The translations under genes and the position numbers were made by a program. Below are positions 17,568-26,614 of a DNA stretch of 64,000 bases, piece after piece. Origin of the DNA: Bacteroidota bacterium (lineage in GTDB: Bacteria > Bacteroidota > Bacteroidia > Flavobacteriales > Weeksellaceae); the NCBI GenBank assembly GCA_018902795.1, contig JAHIQD010000019.1:124001-188000 (forward strand). The letters are read 5' to 3'. The notes under the pieces are model-generated. The model was not told the DNA's origin, did no database searches, and saw only the letters and a list, made by a program, of their open reading frames with translations. How positions within the stretch are numbered: the first letter of the stretch is position 1; every line of letters begins with the position of its first letter.

Positions 17568-18209
17568 TTATTCTGCGCTTGTAGCTTCTGCTGCAGGAGC
17601 TTCTCCTTCAGCTGCTGTTTCTTCCTCTTCCTCATCATCAGCCATTGCTCCAGCGTTTTTACTTGCAGTTCTAGACATTTTCACAGCTACTACTACTGCG
17701 TTGTCCGGGTGCATAAATGTAAAGTTGTTCGTTTTGATGTCTCCTACATAAAGTTTGTTACCAATCTTAAGAGGTGTAACATCTACCACGATTTCGTCCG
17801 GCAAGTTAGCAGGAAGTGCTTTCAACTTCAGTTTTCTGAAAGACTGACGCATTGCACCACCGGCAACAACACCTTTAGAACGACCTGTAATTCTTACAGG
17901 AACTTCCATTACCACAGGCTTGTTCTCATCAAGCTGATAGAAATCTGCGTGAAGGATCTTGTCTGTTAATGGGTGAAACTGGATGTCCTGAAGTACGGCA
18001 GGAATTGTTTTTCCGTCAACCTCAATAGATACCGTGTGTGCTTCAGGAGTATATACCAAACCTTTGAAAGATCTTTCTTCAGCAGAAAAATTAAGGGTTT
18101 CGGCGCCTCCGTAAACAACACAAGGAACTAATTCAGCATCACGTAAAGCTTTAGTAGACTTTTTGCCCACGCTTTCTCTTTTTGTACCTTGAATTGTAAT
18201 TGATTTCAT
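17568..18209 (-). CDS. rplY: 50S ribosomal protein L25 (CTC form)
   Basis: The protein binds 5S rRNA in the large ribosomal subunit. The L25 domain (about 1-95, SITIQGTKRESVGKKSTKAL) is followed by the beta-rich TL5/CTC C-terminal domain to about residue 185 and a very acidic Ala/Glu tail (DDEEEEETAAEGEAP). The 213-residue length fits the CTC form. It is 49 bases downstream of prs on the same strand, a pairing widely conserved in bacteria. The acidic tail is a low-complexity extension and its length is likely to vary between relatives. Confidence 0.95.
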   Translation of the reverse strand: MKSITIQGTKRESVGKKSTKALRDAELVPCVVYGGAETLNFSAEERSFKGLVYTPEAHTVSIEVDGKTIPAVLQDIQFHPLTDKILHADFYQLDENKPVVMEVPVRITGRSKGVVAGGAMRQSFRKLKLKALPANLPDEIVVDVTPLKIGNKLYVGDIKTNNFTFMHPDNAVVVAVKMSRTASKNAGAMADDEEEEETAAEGEAPAAEATSAE

Positions 18210-18258
18210 TATAATTATATTAAAAAATTTTTAAGGGTGCAAAGATATAGATTATTTT

Positions 18259-19197
18259 TTAAATAATGAATTTTTCGCTGATTGATTTGTGCTCGTGTAC
18301 CATCTTCATTACGTCAGCAAAAAGTTTTGCGCAGGTAAGCACTTTAATTTTGGATGACAATTCTGTTTTTACCGGAATGGTATCGGTGACAATAACTTCC
18401 GAAATTTTAGAGTTTTCGATATTTTCATAGGCTTTTCCTGAAAGTACGCCGTGTGTTGCCATGGCGCGGACGCTTTTTGCTCCTTTCCCTATCAGGATGT
18501 CTGCGGCTTTGCAAAGGGTTCCTGCAGTATCAATCATATCATCGATAAGGATTACATTTTTGCCCACTACATCACCAATCAGAAACATTTCTTCGATTAC
18601 GTTGGCTTTCTTTCTTTCTTTGTAGGCAATTACTACTTCCGCACCAAGATGGCTTGCATAATTTTTCGCTCTTTTCGCGCCGCCCATATCCGGGGAAGCG
18701 ATGGTGAGATTGTCTAAATTCAGTTTCTGAATATATTCAATAAAAATAGTAGAAGCATAAAGGTGATCCACCGGGATTTCGAAAAACCCCTGTATTTGAT
18801 CTGCGTGCAGATCCATCGTCATAACTCTGGTAGCTCCGGCTGCAGTAAGAAGGTTTGCCACCAGTTTTGCCCCAATTGGTGCTCTTGGTTGGTCTTTTCT
18901 GTCCTGTCTGGCCAAACCATAATAAGGAAGCACTACGGTGATGCTTTTAGCTGAAGCTCTTTTTGCAGCATCAATCATCAGTAATAATTCTAAAAGATTG
19001 TCTGCCGGTGGGAACGTGGAACCTATTAAGAAGACTCTTCCGCCTCTTACGGACTGGTCTAAAACGGGTTCAAATTCTCCGTCGCTAAAATCCTGGAAAT
19101 TAATTTTTCCCATTTCCTGCCCATAGTGTTGAGCAATTTTTTCCGCTAAAACCTTACTGGTTCTTGTGGAAAAAAGATAACTTGCCTGATCAGCCAT
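18259..19197 (-). CDS. prs: Ribose-phosphate pyrophosphokinase
   Basis: The enzyme makes PRPP from ribose 5-phosphate and ATP for nucleotide, His and Trp synthesis. Characteristic segments are the flexible loop YGLARQDRKDQPRAPI, the motif VMTMDLHADQIQGFF, and the PRPP loop VILIDDMIDTAGT. The frame extends to 19242, but the ATG at 19197 (MADQASYLFSTRTSKVLAEKI) matches where the fold begins and is the preferred start. It is the first gene of a prs-rplY operon. rpiB, which makes its substrate's isomer, is also in this window. Confidence 0.95.
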   Translation of the reverse strand: MADQASYLFSTRTSKVLAEKIAQHYGQEMGKINFQDFSDGEFEPVLDQSVRGGRVFLIGSTFPPADNLLELLLMIDAAKRASAKSITVVLPYYGLARQDRKDQPRAPIGAKLVANLLTAAGATRVMTMDLHADQIQGFFEIPVDHLYASTIFIEYIQKLNLDNLTIASPDMGGAKRAKNYASHLGAEVVIAYKERKKANVIEEMFLIGDVVGKNVILIDDMIDTAGTLCKAADILIGKGAKSVRAMATHGVLSGKAYENIENSKISEVIVTDTIPVKTELSSKIKVLTCAKLFADVMKMVHEHKSISEKFII

Positions 19198-19234
19198 TTT
19201 TACTTTTTTAGATGGTGCAAATTTAGAAAAAAAT

Positions 19235-19264
19235 AAAACCACTGGAAAGGATTCCGGTGGTTTT
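19235..19264 (-). terminator. Terminator of the SGNH hydrolase gene
   Basis: The outer stem AAAACCAC / GTGGTTTT (19235-19242 and 19257-19264) continues as an imperfect inner stem. On the minus strand it is followed by T-rich sequence. It separates the FadL-SGNH operon from prs. Confidence 0.7.
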
Positions 19265-19291
19265 AAAGTTTTATCATTCTAGCTAATAATT

Positions 19292-20749
19292 CTATGGGAA
19301 CTTAACTCCTGAATAGTTGTTAATATTAACCATAGGAAGGGTAGAATGGTATTTGGTGTTGATTGCTTTTAAAAATTCATTGGCAATTAACGCATACCCT
19401 CTTCCTGTAAGGTGAACCCCATCAAGTGAAAAAGTTCCGCCAGTAACGAATGTTGCTGTGTATTTTACACCATCATAAGTAATTCCTGAAGCTGCGGAAA
19501 GTTCAATCATTTTAGCATTGGCATCCACGAAAGCCAATCCTTTAGAAGCAGCAATAGACTGTAATGCTGTATTATAAGCATTTGTTGCTGTTACGACTTT
19601 AGCAGTTTCTTTTTCAGTAAGAACATATTTGTCATCTAAAGCTACTGAAGTTCCGCCGCCTGCTGTAGGAGTAAGCACAGCTGAAGCTGTTAATAAAATT
19701 AAATCTTTAGCTGTAGTCTGTCTGTAAGAAGGCAGTCCCAAACCAGACAGATTGGTAAGATCCTTATCTTTAATTACCGCACCGTTGGCAACAGTCGCAT
19801 TAAATTTAATAAGTCTCTGCTGATATTCAGCATCAGTAATTAAGTTTGCTGCTTTGGCCTGTGCTAATCCACCATTATATTGAGCATAAGCGGTATTCAA
19901 TTGAGATACCTGTGCATCAGTTAGGCCGGCAATCGGTTTCGCAGGAACTCTTGTAAAGTATGGGATTGATGTTACGTTAGGAATATTTGCCATTACCCCT
20001 TTTGCGCCATTCGCTGTTAAAGCATTTACGTATCCGCTGACTACCGAAGCAAAAACGCCCGGATCAGTGATATCGTTGCTTCCATAGGTTGCAGGGTTAG
20101 TATTTCCTGTTTGGTCTACCCCTACACCACCGCTGGTTGAATAAGACAATACGTCATTATTTCCGATCCACAGGGAGAAAAAGGTTGGAGCCTGAGCTAC
20201 AGCATCGGCAATTACCGAAGTAGTACCACTGGTTGCAAATCTTACGAAATAAGGATTTGCCTGTCCTGCTAACAAACCAGCAGCATTACCGTAACCCGCC
20301 GCACCTAAATGGAAAGATTTAGCACCTGGTACTCCTAAGTTTTGGTAAGGTCCACCTGCCTTTACATTGTCCAATGCTGCACCGGGAGCAGTTGGAACCG
20401 GTGATAATGAACCATTAACTACAGAGAGAACATATTTGCCCGTAAACCCTGGCAAATCTGTAAATCCACCGGTGTTATTTGGCATTAAAGGCTGTTTAAA
20501 TGCGCCTCCGCCCGCAAGCTGCATCTGCTTCGCAAGCATACTTGGGTAAGATTCGTTCTGTCCGTCAATATATAAGGCATTGTCTCGGTACCCTGAAGTA
20601 AGCGAGTTACCCAAAGCTACATATCTTGTAAAATCTGCATCACCTTTGGAAACCACAATGCTGCTCACATCCTGATCAAAGCTTGTATCACAGCTTACGT
20701 TGAACAGTAAAGCCGAGAGTGCTATAGTTGAAATTAATATTTTTTTCAT
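19292..20749 (-). CDS. SGNH/GDSL hydrolase family lipoprotein
   Basis: The 485-residue protein has a lipoprotein signal peptide (MKKILISTIALSALLFNVSC), a block I GNSL motif (YVALGNSLTSGY, a GDSL variant with Asn for Asp), a block III WIGNNDVLSY and a block V DGVHLTGRGY containing the catalytic Asp and His. It is therefore probably an active esterase or lipase anchored to the outer membrane. It follows a FadL-type transporter gene by 14 bases. The pairing suggests that it cleaves a lipid or ester whose product the transporter imports. Confidence 0.9.
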   Translation of the reverse strand: MKKILISTIALSALLFNVSCDTSFDQDVSSIVVSKGDADFTRYVALGNSLTSGYRDNALYIDGQNESYPSMLAKQMQLAGGGAFKQPLMPNNTGGFTDLPGFTGKYVLSVVNGSLSPVPTAPGAALDNVKAGGPYQNLGVPGAKSFHLGAAGYGNAAGLLAGQANPYFVRFATSGTTSVIADAVAQAPTFFSLWIGNNDVLSYSTSGGVGVDQTGNTNPATYGSNDITDPGVFASVVSGYVNALTANGAKGVMANIPNVTSIPYFTRVPAKPIAGLTDAQVSQLNTAYAQYNGGLAQAKAANLITDAEYQQRLIKFNATVANGAVIKDKDLTNLSGLGLPSYRQTTAKDLILLTASAVLTPTAGGGTSVALDDKYVLTEKETAKVVTATNAYNTALQSIAASKGLAFVDANAKMIELSAASGITYDGVKYTATFVTGGTFSLDGVHLTGRGYALIANEFLKAINTKYHSTLPMVNINNYSGVKFP

Positions 20750-20763
20750 AATTAAAATAATTC

Positions 20764-21999
20764 TTAAAATGCGTTGTAAGATAAACCTAAACCAAAGTAA
20801 TATGCTTTAGCTTTTGCCTGTCCGTAGAAATTGTTATAACTGTTATCTACATTTCTTGGTGTCTGGAAATTGTAAGCACCAGAAAGATCAACACCTAATC
20901 CCTTCCACTTATATCCAATACCTCCCGTAATTACGTTTGCGTTGAATGACGGTGTTTCAGGGATAAAATCTTTATCTTCATAAGGAGACTCATCATAATA
21001 GTATCCTAATCTGGCCGCGAAACTATCGGTAACCATATATTGCGTACCCACTCTCCATGTTTGAGTACTGTGGAAGTTTTTAGGAGAAACCAAAACAGTT
21101 GGGTCGTTTGGCTGATTACCAACCGGAGCTTTTTCAAAATCCAAAGTTAAGTGATCGTAACGGTCCCATCCACTGTAATTAAAGTCACCTGAAACCTGCC
21201 ATTTCGGAGTAACTTTGTAAGTTAGTCCAATAGTATACTCATCCACCAAAGGCAAAATTGCTTTAAATTTATCCTGACCATTAGCGTCTAAATTAAGAGC
21301 AGGAAAAAGAGCCGAGGAAATATTAAAAGTGGCAACACCATCGTCCGCTTTCATATCAACTGGTGAACGGTAAGCAATACTGACATCCAGTTTGTCGTTC
21401 GGTTTGAAATAAAATCCAAATCCAAATCCTTTTCCGGAAGCCTGGTCGTCTTTAATATTCAAAGTTCCTCCGAGTTGTGTAACGCTTTTAGTCCAGTCCA
21501 CAGATCCTTTTGCGTAAATAAAACTACCGCCTAAAGAAACCCAAGGCGCCAGTTTGAACGACACCATCGGCTGAAAATAAAATGCTTTTAATTCAATTTT
21601 CTGCACAATTTCTCTTCCTGCCCAATCGGTCGGCCACTGAATGGTACTTCCGAAAGGAGTCGCAAAACTGAAACCTACAGAAACATCATCCAAAATTTTA
21701 TAAGCTACCGCTGCGTAAATTGGAGTTCCCATGGGATTATCAGTAGAATAAGATTCCAAAGTAGAGGCGTTCTGGTAGGTAATTTCCGAATTGATTCCAA
21801 ACCCTCCTGCAGCAACGCTTAATTTATTAGGAATAAACGAAATTCCTGCAGGATTAAAGAATGCGACACTCGCGTCTTCCGCATGCGCACTTGTATGAGC
21901 CATCGCAAGTTGCTTAACGCCCTGCAAAGAAACCCTAAAGCCTCCCGCGTGCGCAAGAATACCCGCTAACAATGCTGTTGATACAACGATTTTTTTCAT
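20764..21999 (-). CDS. OmpP1/FadL family outer membrane transporter
   Basis: A 411-residue barrel protein with a signal peptide (MKKIVVSTALLAGILAHAGG). The conserved hatch region near residues 32-60 reads AMAHTSAHAEDASVAFFNPAG, the classic FadL/TodX NPA(A/G) motif, and the C-terminus YYFGLGLSYNAF ends in Phe. Family members pass hydrophobic compounds such as long-chain fatty acids across the outer membrane. It leads an operon with the SGNH lipoprotein. The promoter region carries a TATATTTG -7 box on the minus strand (22026-22019). Confidence 0.93.
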   Translation of the reverse strand: MKKIVVSTALLAGILAHAGGFRVSLQGVKQLAMAHTSAHAEDASVAFFNPAGISFIPNKLSVAAGGFGINSEITYQNASTLESYSTDNPMGTPIYAAVAYKILDDVSVGFSFATPFGSTIQWPTDWAGREIVQKIELKAFYFQPMVSFKLAPWVSLGGSFIYAKGSVDWTKSVTQLGGTLNIKDDQASGKGFGFGFYFKPNDKLDVSIAYRSPVDMKADDGVATFNISSALFPALNLDANGQDKFKAILPLVDEYTIGLTYKVTPKWQVSGDFNYSGWDRYDHLTLDFEKAPVGNQPNDPTVLVSPKNFHSTQTWRVGTQYMVTDSFAARLGYYYDESPYEDKDFIPETPSFNANVITGGIGYKWKGLGVDLSGAYNFQTPRNVDNSYNNFYGQAKAKAYYFGLGLSYNAF

Positions 22000-22386
22000 A
22001 AATTCATTATTAATGTCCCAAATATAAAATTATTTTTTAAACAAATGTTAATTAATCATAAATTATTTTAAACAATTTCGAATTGCAACGCACTGTTTAA
22101 CGACCGCATTAAAACATATTCTTGAAAAAGTCTTTATTTAAAGGACTTTTCACCTTATATCACCTTGACCTCTGGCGTTCATTTAAATTAAATAATACAA
22201 TGAAAACCATAACATTTTCCCATTTTTTAATTATATGATTTGCATAATATCACTATTATTTATGAATTATCTTCAATATTTGGTAAATTTTAATAATAAT
22301 TACAAATCCTACATCAAAATATCTAACGTTTGATATGCACAAAATAAATTTGTGCTAAATTTGCATGATATAATATAAATATAGAT
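22000..22386. other. AT-rich intergenic region between divergent fadL-type gene and ricT
   Basis: No gene is visible in these 387 bases. The left side holds the minus-strand -7 element (22026-22019) of the FadL-type gene. The right end holds a perfect inverted repeat and a -7 match for ricT, listed separately. The middle is very AT-rich without clear structure. Confidence 0.6.
22337..22363 (+). promoter_or_regulatory. Inverted repeat and candidate promoter of ricT
   Basis: GCACAAA (22337-22343) and TTTGTGC (22349-22355) are a perfect 7-bp inverted repeat with a 5-base centre, immediately before TAAATTTG (22356-22363), a match to the -7 consensus. A TTTG lies further upstream at 22329-22332 (23-base spacing, longer than usual). 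The symmetry just before the -7 box could be an operator. Confidence 0.45.
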
Positions 22387-23691
22387 ATGAGTTGTGGATG
22401 TAAAACATCCGGCGATTCGTCCCATTCATGCGGAACAAAATCTGCGAATGGCTGTGAAAATGTAAATACCTGCGGAAACAGTTATAAATTAAGCGTTTTC
22501 GATTGGCTCTCGAATGTTAGTAATCCCACTAAAAAGCAAACCGATTTTGTGGAAGTAAGATTCAAGAACGATCGTAAATTTTTTTATAAGAACGTAAACG
22601 GTTTACCGCTTCATATGGGAAGCGTAGTCACAGTAGAATCCAGCCCGGGTCACGATATAGGTGTAGTAAGCCTCACTGGGGAATTGGTAAAAATTCAGAT
22701 GAAAAAGAAAAATGTTTCTGAAGAAAACCCCCTTAAAATTTACCGGTTAGCGAATCAGAAAGACATTGAAGTTTGGCAGGATTCCCGGGCAAAAGAAGAG
22801 CCCGTAAAGATTCAGGCAAGAAAGATTTCTCATGCTTTGAATCTCGACATGAAAATTACCGATGTTGAATTTCAGGGAGACGGTGCGAAAGTCACCTTCT
22901 ATTACACCGCTGATAACCGCATCGATTTCAGGCAGTTAATTAAAGAATTTGCTGCGACTTTCCGTACGAAAATTGACATGAAACAAATCGGTTTCCGTCA
23001 GGAAGCTGCAAAAGTTGGCGGTATCGGTTCTTGTGGAAGAGAATTGTGCTGTTCAACCTGGCTTACGGATTTCCGGTCGGTAAATACCAACGCGGCACGT
23101 TATCAGCAACTGAGCATTAATCCACAGAAGCTTGCGGGGCAGTGCGGAAAATTGAAATGCTGTCTTAACTATGAATTGGACAGTTACCTTGATGCTCTCA
23201 GCGATTTTCCATCTTCTTCAACCACTATTGATACAGTGAATGGAAAAGCTTTCTGTATTAAAATCGACGTTTTCAAGAAAAGGATGTGGTTCGCATATGC
23301 AGACCGGTCTATGGCGTGGTATGATTTGGATGTTCAGGAGGTAAAAAAACTAATCGCCCAAAACAAAAAAGGCGAAAAAACCCCACCGTTAGAAGAACTG
23401 AAAACAAACGACATACCAGTAAAATCGGTAGATCTGATTCAGGAAAATAACATGGACCGTTTTGAAAGGAAAAATAAAAATTCCGGTAAAAACCAGAACA
23501 GAAAAAAACCTAATAGCGGCCAAAAACCTAATCCGAACCAAAAACCTGAGAATAAAGCAGCCGGCAGCCAGACAGAACAGCGAAAAAATGTTCCCGAAAA
23601 GAATCAGCCGCAAAATGCCAAACCTCAGAATCAGCAACCGAAAAAATTCAAAAAGAAATTCCCGCCAAAAAAACGTGATGACAATGCATAA
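22387..23691 (+). CDS. ricT: PSP1 domain protein, RicT-like
   Basis: The N-terminal Cys-rich stretch (CGCKTSGDSSHSCG) and the central Cys motif CGRELCCSTWL with GQCGKLKCCLNYELD are hallmarks of the YaaT/RicT PSP1 family. In Bacillus, RicT joins RicA and RicF in an iron-sulfur complex that influences RNase Y and mRNA maturation. RicA and RicF are not nearby, and the partners in Bacteroidota are uncertain. The last 70 residues are Lys/Asn/Gln/Pro-rich low-complexity sequence. Its 3' end overlaps gldH, and pbp1A follows, giving a conserved flavobacterial gene order. Confidence 0.88.
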   Translation: MSCGCKTSGDSSHSCGTKSANGCENVNTCGNSYKLSVFDWLSNVSNPTKKQTDFVEVRFKNDRKFFYKNVNGLPLHMGSVVTVESSPGHDIGVVSLTGELVKIQMKKKNVSEENPLKIYRLANQKDIEVWQDSRAKEEPVKIQARKISHALNLDMKITDVEFQGDGAKVTFYYTADNRIDFRQLIKEFAATFRTKIDMKQIGFRQEAAKVGGIGSCGRELCCSTWLTDFRSVNTNAARYQQLSINPQKLAGQCGKLKCCLNYELDSYLDALSDFPSSSTTIDTVNGKAFCIKIDVFKKRMWFAYADRSMAWYDLDVQEVKKLIAQNKKGEKTPPLEELKTNDIPVKSVDLIQENNMDRFERKNKNSGKNQNRKKPNSGQKPNPNQKPENKAAGSQTEQRKNVPEKNQPQNAKPQNQQPKKFKKKFPPKKRDDNA

Positions 23692-24148
23692 GATTCTGGG
23701 TGTTTTTTCCGTTTTGGTGATGTTCACCGGTTGCAGCAGTTCTTCCGAAAACGTTGATATGAAGAACCTCAACGGAAACTGGAAAAAGAAAGCTGAGCAG
23801 AAATTCAATTTTAAGGTAAACGATGCGCAAGATCCGAAAAATATTATATTTGTTGTAAGAAATAATAATAATTATCCTTACAGCAACATCCGTTTTATCG
23901 TGAATTTTTCGGATTTACAAACGAATAAAAAAAGTATTGATACCTTAAATTATATTTTGGCAAAACCAAACGGAGAGTGGATTGGCAAAGGGTTTGGGGA
24001 CACCAAAGAAACTTTGTTTCAGTATAAACTCAACTATAAATTTCCCCAAAACGGCACTTATTCCATTGGTGTTATCCACGCGATGAGAACTGATAATTTA
24101 AAGGGAATTGAAGACGTTGGTCTAAAAATAGAAACTGCAAAACCGTAA
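23678..24148 (+). CDS. gldH: Gliding motility lipoprotein GldH
   Basis: A lipoprotein with signal MHKILGVFSVLVMFTGC followed by an acidic and Asn-rich mature chain of about 135 residues; the sequence FVVRNNNNYPYSNIRFIVNF fits GldH. GldH is needed for gliding and type IX secretion in Flavobacterium johnsoniae. The start is ATG at 23678 or 23684, both inside the end of ricT; an open frame to 23462 is only the shadow of the ricT tail. Presence of gldH does not prove motility, because non-gliding relatives keep gld genes for secretion. Confidence 0.87.
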   Translation: MTMHKILGVFSVLVMFTGCSSSSENVDMKNLNGNWKKKAEQKFNFKVNDAQDPKNIIFVVRNNNNYPYSNIRFIVNFSDLQTNKKSIDTLNYILAKPNGEWIGKGFGDTKETLFQYKLNYKFPQNGTYSIGVIHAMRTDNLKGIEDVGLKIETAKP

Positions 24149-24156
24149 TATCATTT

Positions 24157-26538
24157 ATGGAAAATAAACAAAACCAGGGGAGCAAACCTAAACAAACCTT
24201 CCCGCTTCCACCTAAGAATGTAAAAAACCGCGGCTGGAAAAAGTGGGTCAAAATTGTCTGGCTGTCGCTTATCGCAGTAATTTTAGGAATTTCCGCCTTA
24301 TTTTTTGCTGTTTCGCAAGGTTTTCTCGGCAGTATGCCCGATGTGAAAGAATTGGAAAATCCGGATATTTATGTGGCTTCCGAAATTTATTCGTCCGACG
24401 GTAAACTTCTTGGGAAATTCGAGAAGGAGAAGACGCAGCCCGTAACTTATAAAGAATTGCCTCCCTATTTAATTTATGCTCTTCAGGCAAAAGAAGACGA
24501 GCGTTTTAAAGAACATTCAGGAATTGATCTACAGTCGGTTGCCAGAGCTGTGGTTTACGGAGGGAATCGCGGTGGTGGTTCTACCATTACCCAGCAGCTT
24601 GCAAAACTTCTTTTTACGGACAAGGTTTCACAAAACAAAGTTCAGAGGGCTTTTCAAAAGCTCAAAGAATGGGTTGTAGCGGTAAGCCTCGAAAAGAGAT
24701 ATACCAAAGAAGAAATCATTACTTTATATTTCAATAAGTTCGATTTCCTTTACAATGCCAATGGAATCGAAATGGCTTCAAGAGTTTATTTTAATAAACC
24801 CACCTCGAAGTTAACCCTTCCTGAGGCCGCAATGTTTGTAGCAATGCTGGAAGCACCGGTGAAAAACAACCCGATGCGTAATGAAACCCGAGCAAAGACA
24901 AGAAGAGACGTTGTTCTGGAACAAATGCTGAAAACAGGTTATCTGGATCAGCAGACTTATCAGAAAGCAGTAGACACACCAATTAAGCTTGATTATCAAC
25001 CGATCAAATCTATTGATGAAGGATATTCCGCGTATTACAAATTTTATCTGAGAAAAGAAATTGACAATTATTTAAAGGACTACGAAAAGAAAACCGGTAA
25101 AACCTTAAACCTATATAAAGACGGACTGAAAATATATGTGACCCTGGACTCCAAGATGCAGACTTATGCGGAAGCAGCAATCAGGGAACATTTAACAGAT
25201 CTTCAGCAAAGATTTGACGCGGAACAGCGGGGACGTAAACAGAGACCATTCTATTTCCTTAATGACAAGCAGATTGACGGCATCATGTTACAGGCCATGA
25301 AAAGAACCGGAAGATACAAGCAGCTTAAAAATGCGGGGGTTTCTGAGGATTCCATCATGATGGATTTCAAAAAGCCGATAAAAACTTCGAGATTTACCTG
25401 GAATGGTGAGGAAGAAGTGGAAATGTCACCATTGGATTCTATCCGTTATCACAAGCAGATTGCGCAGGCAGGACTAATGTCAATGGTACCAGGAACAGGG
25501 GAAATTAAAGCCTGGGTAGGCGGAATCAACTGGCAGCACTTCCAGTATGACCATATCAAACAGGGGAAAAGACAGGTAGGATCTACCTTCAAACCTTTTG
25601 TTTATGCTACTGCAATTATGAAACTGGGAATGACACCTTGCTCTACCGTTTCCAACGCAACGTATAGAAAAGGAACGTGGACCGTCGAAGGCTCAGGCGG
25701 AATGCTTACTTTAAAAGATGCACTTGCCCATTCTAAAAACCCTGTGGCAGTTAGACTTATCGAGATGACCACTCCTAAAAGCGTCATTCAGACCGCAAGA
25801 GATTTAGGGGTAACTGAAGAAATTCCTAACGAATATGCGGTAGCGCTCGGTTCTTCCGATATTACGATTTTTGAAATGTTGGGAGCGTACAGCACATTTG
25901 CAAATTACGGGAATTATATAAAACCCGAAATGATCTGGCGTATTGAAGATGCGAACGGACGAGTTATCAAAGAAGTAAAACCATTGCTGAAAGAAGTGAT
26001 GAACGAACTTTACGCCTACACAATGATCGATCTGATGAAAGGTGTTGCCGCTTTCGGTACCGCTTCCGGTGAACTCAGCAGAAGAGGTGTTGACAAAAAT
26101 ATTGAAATTGCTGCAAAAACCGGAACCACTCAGAACAACTCGGATGGTTGGTTTATGGGAATTACCCCTAATCTGGCGACCGGAGTTTGGGTCGGCTGGG
26201 AAGACAGAGCCACGCACTTCCGCGGAACCGGAGAAGGTCAGGGAGCGAAAATGGCTTTGCCAATTTGGGCAATTTTCATGAAAAAGGTCTGGGCAGATAA
26301 AACACTGGGTGTCTCGCCGGATGACAAATTCGTTAAACCTTCCAACTGGACAGGAAGCTGCTCCGATCTTCAGGGACTGGGCGGATACGGTGACGAAGGC
26401 GGTCTGCAGACAATAGACGAATTAAAAGCGCCTAAAATGGATGAACAAACCAATCACCCCACAAAACCTTCAGGCAAAAAAGAAGAGAACGTCAACGAAA
26501 ACATCAATACCGGCGACGAAATCGATTTCAATAAATAA
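24157..26538 (+). CDS. mrcA: Class A penicillin-binding protein 1A
   Basis: A bifunctional peptidoglycan synthase of 793 residues: short cytoplasmic N-terminus, one membrane helix (about 32-52), a GT51 glycosyltransferase domain with EDERFKEHSGID and GGSTITQQLAK, and a transpeptidase domain with SxxK at S476 (GSTFKPF), an SKN triad and KTGT. The C-terminus is a Lys/Asn/Glu-rich disordered tail. It is the third gene of a ricT-gldH-pbp1A operon, 8 bases after gldH, and ends at a strong terminator. Confidence 0.94.
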   Translation: MENKQNQGSKPKQTFPLPPKNVKNRGWKKWVKIVWLSLIAVILGISALFFAVSQGFLGSMPDVKELENPDIYVASEIYSSDGKLLGKFEKEKTQPVTYKELPPYLIYALQAKEDERFKEHSGIDLQSVARAVVYGGNRGGGSTITQQLAKLLFTDKVSQNKVQRAFQKLKEWVVAVSLEKRYTKEEIITLYFNKFDFLYNANGIEMASRVYFNKPTSKLTLPEAAMFVAMLEAPVKNNPMRNETRAKTRRDVVLEQMLKTGYLDQQTYQKAVDTPIKLDYQPIKSIDEGYSAYYKFYLRKEIDNYLKDYEKKTGKTLNLYKDGLKIYVTLDSKMQTYAEAAIREHLTDLQQRFDAEQRGRKQRPFYFLNDKQIDGIMLQAMKRTGRYKQLKNAGVSEDSIMMDFKKPIKTSRFTWNGEEEVEMSPLDSIRYHKQIAQAGLMSMVPGTGEIKAWVGGINWQHFQYDHIKQGKRQVGSTFKPFVYATAIMKLGMTPCSTVSNATYRKGTWTVEGSGGMLTLKDALAHSKNPVAVRLIEMTTPKSVIQTARDLGVTEEIPNEYAVALGSSDITIFEMLGAYSTFANYGNYIKPEMIWRIEDANGRVIKEVKPLLKEVMNELYAYTMIDLMKGVAAFGTASGELSRRGVDKNIEIAAKTGTTQNNSDGWFMGITPNLATGVWVGWEDRATHFRGTGEGQGAKMALPIWAIFMKKVWADKTLGVSPDDKFVKPSNWTGSCSDLQGLGGYGDEGGLQTIDELKAPKMDEQTNHPTKPSGKKEENVNENINTGDEIDFNK

Positions 26539-26561
26539 CACTCATTTTTTTAAATGAATCT

Positions 26562-26599
26562 AAAAACATCCTTTCATTTTTTGGAAGGATGTTTTTTTT
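26562..26599 (+). terminator. Intrinsic terminator of the ricT-gldH-pbp1A operon
   Basis: A 12-bp stem AAAAACATCCTT / AAGGATGTTTTT (26562-26573 and 26585-26596) is followed by a T run. Confidence 0.85.
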
Positions 26600-26614
26600 A
26601 ACGAACTTTGAATC

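Noticed and set aside
17393..17638. Minus-strand open frame of 81 codons across the GC-rich repeat and the end of rplY
   Set aside because: It covers a repeat and a terminator and overlaps rplY out of frame; the translation has low-complexity basic sequence and no family likeness.
23462..23677. Extended N-terminus for gldH
   Set aside because: The extra 72 residues are the Lys/Arg-rich alternate reading of the ricT tail and would bury the lipoprotein signal.
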